The notes beneath the pieces were generated by a model. It did not search any database and had not been told where the DNA came from. It worked only from the letters and a program-made list of their open reading frames with translations. 64,000 bases of DNA, from positions 1,426,001 through 1,490,000 of the forward strand of contig NZ_CP077062.1 in the NCBI RefSeq assembly GCF_019039255.1, given 5' to 3'. Both the position numbers and the translations under genes were made by a program. The stretch comes from Nocardioides panacis (GTDB lineage: Bacteria; Actinomycetota; Actinomycetes; Propionibacteriales; Nocardioidaceae). The first letter of the stretch is position 1. The number at the start of each line of letters is the position of its first letter. This document shows positions 29,670 to 38,643 of the stretch, one piece after another.

Positions 29670-30869
29670 ATGCGCCTGCGACGACTGCTCGCGGCTGCCG
29701 TGGTGACCGGAGGCCTCGTGCTGGCCGGGATGCCCGGGACGGCCTACGCGAAGAGCACCGACGGACCCGACTTCGAGATGCCGTTCGTCTGCGGGGACAC
29801 CTGGACCGGCTCGAGCCGCTCCAGCCACAGCCCGAGCCACTACTCGATCGACTGGAACCGCCCCGACGACCTCGGCGCGCTGATGACCGCCGCGGCGCCG
29901 GGCGTGGTGACCAGCGTCGTGGACCTCGGCAGCCGCAGCTACGGCCGCTACGTGATCGTCGACCACGGCAGCGGCTGGAGCACGCTCTACGCCCACCTGC
30001 TCTCGCAGTGGGTGACCGTCGGGCAGAGCGTCGACCAGGGCCAGATCATCGGCCAGGTCGGCAGCACCGGCGGCAGCACCGGCCCGCACCTGCACTTCGA
30101 GGAGCGGATGAACCGCCGCGACCTCCCGTCGTACTTCCACCGCGTCACCTTCAAGATGGGCAGCACCCAGGCCTCCACGAACTGCGGCGACACGGTCGTC
30201 CCCGGCGGCGACTGGAACCGCGACGGCAGCGAGGAGCCGGCGCTGTTCCGGCGCGGCAAGGCGGCCACCTTCATCCTGCGCCGCACCGGCACCACCCCGC
30301 TGCGCGTGCGCTACGGGGTGAGCACGGACCAGCCGGTCAGCGGCGACTGGAACGGCGACGGCCTCGGCGACGTCGGCGTGCGGCGTCCCGGCTGGAAGGC
30401 GTTCCTGCTCCGCAACGCGGACGGTACGACGACCCAGGTCACGTTCGGCAAGGTCAGCGACGTCGGCGTGACCGGCGACTGGGACGGCAACGGCACCACG
30501 GAGGTCGGCGTCTGGAGTCCCGCCACCCGGGTCTTCACGCTCCGCAACGCGGACGGGTCCGCGCGGACCGTCGCGCTCGGCGCGCTCGGCGACCGGCCGG
30601 TGACCGGCGACTGGAACGGCGACCGGATCACCGACCTGGGGGTCTGGACCCCGTCGACCGGCACGTTCACGATGCGCACCCAGACCCGCGACGGTGCGGT
30701 CACCACCGCGACCGCCCAGCTCGGCACCTCCGCGGACCAGCCGGTCTCCGGCGACTGGGACGGCAACGGCACCAACGACCTCGGGGTCTGGTCGCCGTCG
30801 ACCGCGACCTACCAGCTGCGGGCGACCACCGGGGTCACCTCGACGCGGATGGGCCTGCGCCGCAACTGA
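29670..30869 (+). CDS. Secreted M23 peptidase with C-terminal FG-GAP-like repeats
   Basis: A 399-residue exported protein. A signal peptide covers residues 1-27 (cleavage at AYA-K). The M23 (LytM) domain has HYSIDW with the metal-binding His and Asp, VIVDHG, and HLHF completing the zinc site. The last 220 residues hold five repeats of the form SGDWNGDGxxDVGVW (GGDWNRDG, SGDWNGDG, TGDWDGNG, TGDWNGDR, SGDWDGNG). These are VCBS/FG-GAP calcium-binding propeller units. M23 enzymes cut peptide cross-links of peptidoglycan. GGGAGGGG precedes ATG 29670. It is convergent with the acyl-CoA dehydrogenase gene. Confidence 0.9.
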   Translation: MRLRRLLAAAVVTGGLVLAGMPGTAYAKSTDGPDFEMPFVCGDTWTGSSRSSHSPSHYSIDWNRPDDLGALMTAAAPGVVTSVVDLGSRSYGRYVIVDHGSGWSTLYAHLLSQWVTVGQSVDQGQIIGQVGSTGGSTGPHLHFEERMNRRDLPSYFHRVTFKMGSTQASTNCGDTVVPGGDWNRDGSEEPALFRRGKAATFILRRTGTTPLRVRYGVSTDQPVSGDWNGDGLGDVGVRRPGWKAFLLRNADGTTTQVTFGKVSDVGVTGDWDGNGTTEVGVWSPATRVFTLRNADGSARTVALGALGDRPVTGDWNGDRITDLGVWTPSTGTFTMRTQTRDGAVTTATAQLGTSADQPVSGDWDGNGTNDLGVWSPSTATYQLRATTGVTSTRMGLRRN

Positions 30870-30884
30870 CCCGCACCGGGTCAG
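30866..30884. terminator. Small hairpin spanning two convergent stop codons
   Basis: CTGACCCG and CGGGTCAG pair around CAC. The arms include the TGA of the M23 gene and the TGA of the minus-strand dehydrogenase gene. Confidence 0.45.
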
Positions 30885-32683
30885 AGGACGTCGGGGTCCA
30901 GGTCGAGCGTCGTGGTGTCCAGCGACTCCAGCAGGGCGAGCTGGGGCCCGGTCCGGGGCAGCTCGAACGCGTAGAAGTACCGGACCGCCGCCCGCTTGCC
31001 GTCGTAGAACCCGCCGCTCCTCCCACCCACCGCGAGCAGCTGCTCGAGCCACAGCCAGGCCACCACGACGTGCCCCAGCGCCTCGAGGTAGAGGCTGGCG
31101 TTGGCCAGCGCCAGGGCCGGGTCGCCCTTGGCCCACAGCACTCCGGTCACCCGCAGCACGTCGTCCCAGGTGCGGTCGAGCTGGGCGGCGTACGACGCGG
31201 CGTCACCGCCGGCCCCGGTCGCGGCCCGGGTCGTCGCGCGGAGCCGGTCGCCCAGCAGCCGCAGCGCGGCGCCGTCGCCCTCGACGACCTTGCGGCCGAG
31301 CAGGTCCAGCGCCTGGATGCCGTGCGTGCCCTCGTGGATCGGGTTGAGCCGGTTGTCCCGGTAGAACTGCTCGACGGGGTAGTCGCGGGTGTAGCCGTAG
31401 CCGCCGTGCACCTGGATCGCGAGGTCGTTGGCGGCCAGGCACCACTGGGAGGGCCAGGACTTCGCGATCGGCGTGAGCAGGCCCAGCAGCCGCTCGGCCC
31501 GCCGCGCGTCGTCGGGGTCCGGTGCGGTCCGGGACTCGTCGACGAGGTGCGCGCAGAACAGGATCAGCGCCAGGCCGCCCTCCACGTAGGACTTCTGGGC
31601 GAGCAGCATGCGTCGTACGTCGGGGTGCGCGGTGAGCACGACCGGAGGGGCGGCGGGATCCTTGTCCTGCAGGGCCCGGCCCTGGGTGCGGACCCGCGCG
31701 TAGTCCAGGGCGTGCAGGTAGCCGGTGTAGCCCAGGGCCACGGCGCCGGCCCCGACGCTGACCCGCGCCTCGTTCATCATGTGGAACATGTACGTCAGGC
31801 CGCGGCCCTCCTCGCCGACCAGGTGCCCGACGGCGCCCGGGGTGCCGCCCGGGGTGGTCAGGCCCTCGCCGAGGTTCAGCAGGGTGTTCGTGGTGGCGCG
31901 GTAGCCCATCTTGTGGTTCAGCCCGACCAGCGCCACGTCGTTGCGCTCGCCGACCGACCCGTCGTCGTGGACCAGGTGCTTGGGCACGATGAACAGCGAG
32001 ATGCCCTTCACGCCCGGCGCCGCCCCCGGGGTCCGGGCCAGCACGAGGTGCACGATGTTCTCGCCCAGCTCGTGGTCGCCCCCCGAGATCCACATCTTGG
32101 TGCCGGTCAGCCGGTAGCTGCCGTCGTCCTGGCGGACCGCCCGGGTGGTGATGTCGCCGAGGGACGAGCCGGCCTGCGGCTCGGAGAGCGCCATCGTGCC
32201 GTACCACCGGCCCTCGACCACCGGTGCGGCGTACCGCCGGACCTGGTCCGGGGTGCCGTGCGCGACCAGCAGGTTGGCGTTGCCCTCCGCGAGGAACGGG
32301 TAGGCGAACACGCCGATCGCGGCCGCCTGGAAGAACGCCGAGCCGGCCTGGTGCACCACGAACGGGAGCTGGAGACCGCCCAGCTCGTGGTCGAAGACGC
32401 TGGCCGGCAGGCCGGAGCCGGTGTACGCCGCGAGGGCCCGAGCCACCTCGGGCGGCAGCACCACGCGGCCGTCGTCGCCGACGTACGGCTCGGCGGCATC
32501 GGTGCTCTGGTTGAGCGGCGCGAAGAAGTCGGTGGCCAGCTGCTCGCTGAGGTCGAGGACCGCGTCGAACGTGCCACGGTCGTGCTCGGCGTAGCGAGGA
32601 CGCCGGGTCAGCGCCTCGGCGTCCAGCCACTCGTAGAGCAGGAAGTCCAGGTCCCGCCGGGACATGATGCGCGAGGTCGCCAT
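30881..32683 (-). CDS. Acyl-CoA dehydrogenase, FadE5-like
   Basis: A 600-residue flavoprotein, the long FadE5/AidB-like type rather than the 380-residue MCAD type. FAD and substrate segments include YGTMALSEPQAGSSLGDITT and KMWISGGDHELGENIVHLV. The catalytic glutamate is in NPIHEGTHGIQALDLLGRK. The extra C-terminal helical domain of about 150 residues is present. It introduces the alpha-beta double bond of acyl-CoA. It is last in an operon with maoC and fabG4; together with the divergent thiolase this reproduces the Rv0244c-Rv0241c block. The ATG 32683 start is 3 bp after the maoC stop. Confidence 0.93.
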   Translation of the reverse strand: MATSRIMSRRDLDFLLYEWLDAEALTRRPRYAEHDRGTFDAVLDLSEQLATDFFAPLNQSTDAAEPYVGDDGRVVLPPEVARALAAYTGSGLPASVFDHELGGLQLPFVVHQAGSAFFQAAAIGVFAYPFLAEGNANLLVAHGTPDQVRRYAAPVVEGRWYGTMALSEPQAGSSLGDITTRAVRQDDGSYRLTGTKMWISGGDHELGENIVHLVLARTPGAAPGVKGISLFIVPKHLVHDDGSVGERNDVALVGLNHKMGYRATTNTLLNLGEGLTTPGGTPGAVGHLVGEEGRGLTYMFHMMNEARVSVGAGAVALGYTGYLHALDYARVRTQGRALQDKDPAAPPVVLTAHPDVRRMLLAQKSYVEGGLALILFCAHLVDESRTAPDPDDARRAERLLGLLTPIAKSWPSQWCLAANDLAIQVHGGYGYTRDYPVEQFYRDNRLNPIHEGTHGIQALDLLGRKVVEGDGAALRLLGDRLRATTRAATGAGGDAASYAAQLDRTWDDVLRVTGVLWAKGDPALALANASLYLEALGHVVVAWLWLEQLLAVGGRSGGFYDGKRAAVRYFYAFELPRTGPQLALLESLDTTTLDLDPDVL

Positions 32684-32685
32684 GC

Positions 32686-33574
32686 TCAGATCGTCGCAGG
32701 GCCGAACCGGCCGAGCAGGTGGGGCTTGCCGTCCTGCGGGCGGGACAGCGCGAACACGTAGCCGTCGCCGCGGCGCGCGGACGCGAACAGCACCCGGCCG
32801 GGCAGCAGCACCGGCTTCTTGAACGCGACGTCCACGGTGACCGCCTCGGGCAGCCGGCCGTCCAGCGCGGCCAGGCAGCGGCCCTCGCTCCACATGCCGT
32901 GCGCGATCTGCCGCGGGAAGCCGAAGGCCTTGGCGGTCAGGCCGTAGAGGTGGATCGGGTTGTGGTCGCCCGAGACCGCGGCGTACCGGCGGCCGAGGTC
33001 GGCCCCGAGCTGCCAGGAGGTCCCCGTCGGCTCCGGCTGCTCGAACGCCTCCGGCTGGTCGGGCTCCCCGAGACCACTCGTCCCGACCCTCAGGAACGTG
33101 CTGGTCTCCTGCCACACCAGCTCGCCGGCGGAGTGCACGTGGGTGACCAGGTCGAAGACCCGGCCCTTGGCGTGCGGGCGCAGGCTCGCCGGGCGGGCGG
33201 TGACCTGGAGCCTCTCGGTCGCCGCGATCGGGCGCAGCTGGGTCAGCGAGTTCTCGAGGTGCACGGTGCCGACGGCCGGGAACGGGAACGAGCGGTCGGT
33301 CATGATCCGCAGGTGCAGCCCGAACGCGAGCAGGTGCGGGTAGGTGACCGGCAGGGTCTCCTTGAGCGGGAACCCGCAGACCTCGGCGTACGACGCGAGG
33401 TGCGCCCGGTCCACGGGGACGTCGTGCCGGGTCAGGGTGAGGTCCGGGAGCGTGTCGCCGGTCTTGCGGACCCCGGGCACGAGCTTGGCGCCCGGCAGCA
33501 CCGGCAGCGCGGCCCGCAGCATCATCGGCAGCGTCGAGGGGGGAGCCCTGGACCACCTGCGGCTCGCCGGTCAT
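32686..33574 (-). CDS. MaoC-like (R)-hydratase/dehydratase, HtdX-like (frameshifted near start)
   Basis: The corrected protein is about 295 residues. The C-terminal hotdog holds the hydratase motif, with its Asp and His in SGDHNPIHLYGLTAKAFGFP and IAHGMW. An N-terminal hotdog precedes it, as in HtdX (Rv0241c). The family hydrates enoyl-thioesters or dehydrates 3-hydroxyacyl-thioesters. The ATG at 33574 overlaps the fabG4 stop. The G6 run at 33538-33543 (C6 on the coding strand) has one base too many; five restore MTGEPQVVQGSPSTLPMMLR. If that is ignored, an internal ATG at 33525 would be chosen wrongly. Confidence 0.87.
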
Positions 33575-34926
33575 CAGGCGCCCAGCATCATCTGGCCGCA
33601 GACCCGGACCACGTTGCCGTTCACCGCCGTCGAGCCGGGCCCGGCGAGCCACGCGATCGTCTCGGCGACGTCGACCGGCAGCCCGGCCTGGGAGAGCGCG
33701 TTGAGCCGGCGGCCCACCTCGCGGGTGGCGAACGGGACGGCCGCGGTCATCTTCGTCTCGATGAACCCGGGCGCGACCGCGTTGATCGTGATGCCGTCCT
33801 CGAGCTCGTCGGCGAGGCTGTCGACCAGGCCGATCACGCCGGCCTTGGACGCGGCGTAGTTGGTCTGCCCGAGGTTGCCGGCGATCCCGGCGATCGAGGC
33901 GACGCCGATGATCCGGCCGTTCGCGTTGACGAGCCCCTGCTGCAGCAGCTCGGCGGTGATCCGCTCCGGCGCGGTCAGGTTGACAGCGATCGCGGAGGCG
34001 AAGGTGTCCTTCTTCATGTTCATCAGCCGCTTGTCCCGGGTGATCCCCGCGTTGTGCACCACGACGTCCACCCCGCCGAACTTCTCCTTCACGTGCCGGG
34101 CGATCCGCTGCGGCGCGTCCTTGCTGGTGATGTCCAGGGTCAGGTGGTCCCCCTCGATCCCGGCGGTCACCGCCATCAGCTCGCTCGCGGCCTGGGGTAC
34201 GTCGATCCCGAGGACCGTCGCGCCGTCGCGGTGCAGCACCCGGGCGATCTGCTCGCCGATGCCGCGACTGGCGCCGGTGACGATCGCGACCTTGCCGGCG
34301 AGCGGGACGGTCCAGTCCTGGACCTGCTCGGCGACGGCGGCCGCGCCGTGCGACCCGACCCGGACCACCTGGCCCGAGACGTAGGCGGACTTGGCCGACA
34401 GCAGGAACGCCAGCGTGGACGCGAGCGCCTCGTCGGCAGCCGGGACGACGTACACGAGCTGCACGGTGCCGCCGCGGCCGATCTCCTTGCCGAGCGAGCG
34501 GGTGAAGCCCTCGAGCGCGCGCTGGGCGACCCGCTCGGCGCCGGAGCCCGTGGACTCCGGCGGCGTGCCGAGCACCACCACGCGGGGGCAGGTGCCGAGG
34601 CGGCGCATCAGCGGGGTGAAGAACTCCTGGAGGTCGGCGAGCCGGTCCGAGGAGGTGAGGCCGGTGGCGTCGAACACCAGGGCCTTGTAGGTCTGCTCGC
34701 CCGGGTCGCCGACGCCGGCGTCGAGCACGGCGGCGATGCCCAGCTCGTCGAGCGTGGCGACGACCGTCTTGGCGAGCCGACCGGTGCCGCCGACGGCGAC
34801 CGTGCCGTCCACGAGCGGGTCGCCCGGCTGGTAGCGCTCGAGGCGGACCGGGTTGGGCAGGCCCAGGTTCTTGGCCAGCACACGGCCGACGGGGGTGTGG
34901 ACCAGGGACTGGTAGCGGTCGCTCAT
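33574..34926 (-). CDS. fabG4: High-molecular-weight 3-oxoacyl reductase FabG4
   Basis: A 450-residue protein, about 200 residues longer than ordinary FabG. The flavodoxin-like N-terminal half (LVFDATGLTSSDRLADLQEF, ERVAQRALEGFTRSLGKE) has no full cofactor loop. The C-terminal SDR half has TGASRGIG (217-224), HNAGITRDK, the YAASK active site, and PGFIETKMTAAVPFATREVGRR. It closely resembles Rv0242c, which reduces 3-ketoacyl-CoA with NADH. GAGGAG precedes the ATG. It is first in the fabG4-maoC-fadE operon, divergent from the thiolase. Confidence 0.93.
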   Translation of the reverse strand: MSDRYQSLVHTPVGRVLAKNLGLPNPVRLERYQPGDPLVDGTVAVGGTGRLAKTVVATLDELGIAAVLDAGVGDPGEQTYKALVFDATGLTSSDRLADLQEFFTPLMRRLGTCPRVVVLGTPPESTGSGAERVAQRALEGFTRSLGKEIGRGGTVQLVYVVPAADEALASTLAFLLSAKSAYVSGQVVRVGSHGAAAVAEQVQDWTVPLAGKVAIVTGASRGIGEQIARVLHRDGATVLGIDVPQAASELMAVTAGIEGDHLTLDITSKDAPQRIARHVKEKFGGVDVVVHNAGITRDKRLMNMKKDTFASAIAVNLTAPERITAELLQQGLVNANGRIIGVASIAGIAGNLGQTNYAASKAGVIGLVDSLADELEDGITINAVAPGFIETKMTAAVPFATREVGRRLNALSQAGLPVDVAETIAWLAGPGSTAVNGNVVRVCGQMMLGA

Positions 34927-34995
34927 CGGGGTGGCTCCTCGGGGTCGGCTGCGTCGCTGCGCACGGGGCACGGGCGCCGGTGGGTGTGCTTCCGG

Positions 34996-35043
34996 GGCCC
35001 GGCCGGGCCAGTATGTACCCAGCAGTAACCTGGTGTAACCAGG
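34996..35043. promoter_or_regulatory. Divergent fabG4/fadA2 control region with three inverted repeats
   Basis: GGCCCGGCCGGGCC (34996-35009) is a perfect 14-bp palindrome. TACCCAGCAGTAAC (35016-35029) repeats the TAC-N6-GTAAC layout seen before fadA at 24475. CCTGGT-GTA-ACCAGG (35029-35043) is a perfect 6-3-6 inverted repeat. Any of these could be the operator for the TetR gene downstream of the thiolase. Confidence 0.45.
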
Positions 35044-35065
35044 CACCGACCCGAGGAGCTCCTCC

Positions 35066-36346
35066 ATGCAGGCCCAGACCCGCCGCGTCGCCGTCATCGG
35101 TGGCAACCGCATCCCGTTCGCCCGCTCGAACACGGTCTACGCCACCGCGTCCAACCAGGACATGCTGACCGCCGCGGTCGACGGCCTGGTCGCCCGCTAC
35201 GGCCTGCAGGGCGAGCGGCTCGGCGAGGTGGTGGCCGGTGCGGTGCTCAAGCACTCCCGGGACTTCAACCTCACCCGCGAGGCGGTGCTCGGCTCCCGGC
35301 TGGCGCCCGAGACCCCCGCCTACGACCTCCAGCAGGCCTGCGACACCGGGATCCAGGCGACCATCGCGGTGGCCAACAAGATCGCGCTCGGCCAGATCGA
35401 GGTCGGCATCGCCGGCGGCACGGACACCACCTCCGACGCCCCGATCGCGGTCAACGAGAAGCTGCGCAGGATCCTGCTGGAGGCGAACCGCGCGAAGACC
35501 CTGCAGGGCCGGCTGGCGGCGCTGGCCAAGGTCCGCCCGCAGCACCTCGCCCCGTCGATCCCGCAGAACAGCGAGCCCCGCACCCGGCTGTCGATGGGGG
35601 AGTCCGCGGCGCTGACCGCGGTCGAGTGGCAGGTCGGCCGCGAGGAGCAGGACGAGCTCGCCGTCGCCTCGCACCACCACCTCGCCGCGGCGTACGACCG
35701 GGGCTTCCTCGACGACCTCGTGACGCCGTTCCAGGGCCTCGAGCGCGACCAGAACCTCCGCGCCGACACCACGGTGGAGAAGCTCGCCGCGCTCAAGCCG
35801 GTCTTCGGCCGGGGTGCGGCCGCGACGATGACCGCCGCCAACTCCACGCCGCTGACCGACGGCGCCTCGGCGGTGCTGCTCTGCTCCGAGGAGTACGCCG
35901 CCGAGCGCGGCTGGGACGTGCTCGCCTTCTTCACGGCCTACGAGACCGCCGCGGTGGACTACGTGCACGGCGGCGAGGGCCTGCTGATGGCCCCGGCGTA
36001 CGCCATGCCGCGGATGCTCGCGCGGGAGGGGCGCACCCTGCAGGACTTCGACTTCTACGAGATCCACGAGGCGTTCGCCTCGCAGGTCCTCGCGACGCTC
36101 AAGGCGTGGGAGGACCCGATCTTCTGCAAGGAGCGGCTCGGGCTCGACGCCCCGCTCGGGTCCGTCGACCGGGCGAGGCTCAACGTCGCCGGCTCGTCCC
36201 TGGCCGCGGGCCACCCGTTCGCCGCGACCGGCGGCCGGATCGTCGCGACGCTGGCGAAGCTGCTCGCCGAGAAGGGCTCCGGCTCCGGCGTCATCTCGAT
36301 CTGCGCGGCCGGCGGCCAGGGCGTGACCGCGATCCTCGAGCGCTGA
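35066..36346 (+). CDS. fadA2: Acetyl-CoA acetyltransferase FadA2-like
   Basis: A 426-residue thiolase. The nucleophilic Cys92 is in LQQACDTGIQAT. EIHEAFASQ, AAGHPFAATGGR (His) and ISICAAGGQGVT (Cys) complete the active site. It is longer than the FadA at 23235 and closer to FadI/FadA2 (Rv0243). GAGGAG is spaced 9 bases from the ATG. It is divergent from fabG4 and convergent with a TetR gene 16 bp away. With FabG4, MaoC and FadE it makes a complete beta-oxidation-like (or reverse) cycle. Confidence 0.94.
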   Translation: MQAQTRRVAVIGGNRIPFARSNTVYATASNQDMLTAAVDGLVARYGLQGERLGEVVAGAVLKHSRDFNLTREAVLGSRLAPETPAYDLQQACDTGIQATIAVANKIALGQIEVGIAGGTDTTSDAPIAVNEKLRRILLEANRAKTLQGRLAALAKVRPQHLAPSIPQNSEPRTRLSMGESAALTAVEWQVGREEQDELAVASHHHLAAAYDRGFLDDLVTPFQGLERDQNLRADTTVEKLAALKPVFGRGAAATMTAANSTPLTDGASAVLLCSEEYAAERGWDVLAFFTAYETAAVDYVHGGEGLLMAPAYAMPRMLAREGRTLQDFDFYEIHEAFASQVLATLKAWEDPIFCKERLGLDAPLGSVDRARLNVAGSSLAAGHPFAATGGRIVATLAKLLAEKGSGSGVISICAAGGQGVTAILER

Positions 36347-36362
36347 GCGTGCTCGTGGGGGA

Positions 36363-37061
36363 TCAGCGGGCCCCGATGGCCATCGCCACGCTGGACGCGA
36401 TGAGGTGCTCCTTGACCTGCTGCGCGGACAGCGCGGCGACCGTCGGGACGCCCGGGGCCGCCTCCTTCACGACCATCCCCACCCGGGCGAGCTGCAGGCC
36501 GCCGAGCCCGCTGGCGTAGAGCGTGTTGGCGAGCAGGTGCACGTCGTCGGTGTGGAACACCCCCGTCCCGACGCCCGCCTGGATCGCCGCGGCGACCGGG
36601 GCCAGGCAGGTGGAGATGCCCCGGCCGAGGCGGTAGACCGCGCCCTCGCTGATCTCGTCGAGCAGCTCCGGGCCCGGCCGGCGCATCAGCGTCAGCGCGC
36701 AGTCGACGAAGGCGGGGTAGGCCAGTCCGTAGTCGACGAAGGCCGCCGTGATCGCGCGCAGCCGGTCCTCGGCGGGGAGCTCCTCGCGGTCGGCCTCGTG
36801 CAGGAGCGCGGCGAGCTGCTCGAGGTAGCCGACGAGCGTCAGCGCGAACAGCTCCTCCTTGCCGGTGAAGTGCCGGTAGATGATCGCCCGGTTGATGCCC
36901 ACCGCGTTGGCGATGTCCTCGATCTGCGCGTCGCGCACGCCGCGGGCGTCGAACAGGGCGCGCGTCGCGTCCAGGATCTCCTTCTCGCGGCGGCGTCGCC
37001 GGGCGGCGGCCGCGGTGCGACGGCCGTCCGGCTTCGGCTCGAGGCCGGACGGCGAGGTCAT
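36363..37061 (-). CDS. TetR family transcriptional regulator
   Basis: A 232-residue regulator. A very basic N-terminal arm ([12 protein letters not shown]) precedes a TetR helix-turn-helix with IEDIANAVGINRAIIYRHFTGKEELF at about residues 47-72. The ligand domain is helical and unassigned. It lies next to the FadA2/FabG4/MaoC/FadE genes, so control of those by acyl-CoA is the simplest reading. The ATG start lies 6 bases after a TAGCAT -10 box (leaderless). Confidence 0.88.
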   Translation of the reverse strand: MTSPSGLEPKPDGRRTAAAARRRRREKEILDATRALFDARGVRDAQIEDIANAVGINRAIIYRHFTGKEELFALTLVGYLEQLAALLHEADREELPAEDRLRAITAAFVDYGLAYPAFVDCALTLMRRPGPELLDEISEGAVYRLGRGISTCLAPVAAAIQAGVGTGVFHTDDVHLLANTLYASGLGGLQLARVGMVVKEAAPGVPTVAALSAQQVKEHLIASSVAMAIGAR

Positions 37062-37067
37062 GGCCTC

Positions 37068-37073
37068 ATGCTA
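37068..37073 (-). promoter_or_regulatory. -10 box of leaderless tetR gene
   Basis: TAGCAT on the minus strand, 6 bases before ATG 37061. Confidence 0.5.
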
Positions 37074-37109
37074 CGTCCGGGCTTCTCGTGTCCCCGCGGA
37101 CGTCCTGCG

Positions 37110-38618
37110 TCAGGGCCGGTCGGCCCGACGACGGCCGGCGGCCTGCGCGTCGGCCTCGCGCGAGTAGTTCGGGTCGGTCACGAGACGGCTGTGCCGTGCG
37201 CCGTAGGCGAAGTACACGACGAACCCGACCAGCATCCACACCAGGAACCGGACCCAGGTGGCGCCCGGCAGGTTCAGCATCAGGTAGACCGCGGCCAGGA
37301 TCGCCAGCACCGGGACGAAGGGGACCCCGGGGCAGCGGAACGCCCGCTCGAGGTCCGGACGGGTGCGGCGCAGCACGAGGACCCCGACGGCGACCAGGAC
37401 GAAGGCGAACAGCGTGCCGATGTTGACCAGCTCCGCCAGCTCGGTCAGCGGCACCAGGGTCGAGAGCAGCGCGACCACGACGCCGGTGAGGACGGTGGTG
37501 CGGACCGGGGTGCCGAAGCGAGGGCTCACCTTGGCGAAGACCGGCGGCAGCAGCCGGTCCCGGCTCATCGCGAAGAAGACCCGGCTCTGCCCCATCATCA
37601 GGATCATCATCACCGTCGTCAGCCCGACCAGCGCCCCGATCGAGATCACGGTCGCGAAGCCGGGATGGCCCACCGACCGGAACGCCTCGGCCAACGGCGC
37701 CTCGACCTTGATGTCGGTGTACTTCACCATCCCGGTCACGACGAGGGAGACCGCGACGTACAGCACCGTGCAGATGGCGAGGGAGGACAGGATGCCGATC
37801 GGCATGTCCCGCTGCGGGTTCTTGGTCTCCTCGGCCGCGGTCGCGACGATGTCGAAGCCGATGTAGGCGAAGAAGACCAGCGCGGCGCCGGTGAAGATGC
37901 CGCTGATCCCGAAGGCCCCTGGGGCCAGGCCCAGGTCCTGGAGCAGCGACGGCGTGGGGACCGCACCGGCCGCCGCCTCCGACCCGGCCGGCGGGATGAA
38001 CGGCGTGTAGTTGGCGACGTCGATGAAGAAGGCCCCGGCCACGATCACGAGCAGCACGATGCTGACCTTGATGACCACCATCACGAAGTTGACGTGCGCG
38101 GAGATCTTGATGCCGGTGCAGATCACGGCGGTGAGGACGAGCACGACGACGGCCGCGACCAGGTTGTGCCCGTCGCCGTACGCCCAGCCCGGGATGATGA
38201 TGCCCGCCTGCTTCATGACGTCCGCGAAGTACGTCGACCAGCCGACCGCCACGGTGCTCGCACCCAGCGCCAGCTCGAGGATCAGGTCCCAGCCGATGAC
38301 CCAGGCGACGAGCTCACCGAGGCTCGCGTAGGAGAAGGTGTAGGCCGACCCGGCCACCGGGACGGTGCTCGCGAACTCGGCGTAGCAGAGCGCGGCCAGC
38401 GCGCAGGCGATGCCCGCGAACACGAAGGAGAGCGCCACGGCCGGCCCGGCCTTGACGCCCGCGGCCTCGCCGGTCAGCACGAAGATGCCCGTGCCGATCA
38501 CGACCCCGACGCCGAAGACCGTGAGCTGCAGGGCGCCGAGCTGCTTGCGCAGCTGGTGCTCGCCCTCCTCGGTGTCGGCGATGGACTGCTCGATGGTCTT
38601 GGTCCGGAACAGGTTCAT
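37110..38618 (-). CDS. Cationic-amino-acid-type APC permease
   Basis: A 502-residue membrane protein with about 12 to 14 helices. GVVIGTGIFVLTG near residue 40 is the substrate-binding break of helix 1, and FFAYIGFDIVATAAEETKNPQRDMP is the CAT-family signature. The C-terminal four helices end before a basic tail (RRRADRP). It should import or exchange amino acids. GGGGAGAG precedes the ATG. It ends 48 bp from the start of the divergent tetR gene's coding start and is on the same strand as that gene, but they seem to be separate units. Confidence 0.92.
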   Translation of the reverse strand: MNLFRTKTIEQSIADTEEGEHQLRKQLGALQLTVFGVGVVIGTGIFVLTGEAAGVKAGPAVALSFVFAGIACALAALCYAEFASTVPVAGSAYTFSYASLGELVAWVIGWDLILELALGASTVAVGWSTYFADVMKQAGIIIPGWAYGDGHNLVAAVVVLVLTAVICTGIKISAHVNFVMVVIKVSIVLLVIVAGAFFIDVANYTPFIPPAGSEAAAGAVPTPSLLQDLGLAPGAFGISGIFTGAALVFFAYIGFDIVATAAEETKNPQRDMPIGILSSLAICTVLYVAVSLVVTGMVKYTDIKVEAPLAEAFRSVGHPGFATVISIGALVGLTTVMMILMMGQSRVFFAMSRDRLLPPVFAKVSPRFGTPVRTTVLTGVVVALLSTLVPLTELAELVNIGTLFAFVLVAVGVLVLRRTRPDLERAFRCPGVPFVPVLAILAAVYLMLNLPGATWVRFLVWMLVGFVVYFAYGARHSRLVTDPNYSREADAQAAGRRRADRP

Positions 38619-38643
38619 GGCTCTCCCCGTGCGTGCGACGTCC

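Noticed and set aside
30881-36214. A single giant minus-strand frame of about 1,780 codons
   Set aside because: Only its last 600 codons are a gene (FadE5-like). The rest is out-of-frame translation of maoC, fabG4 and the antisense of fadA2.
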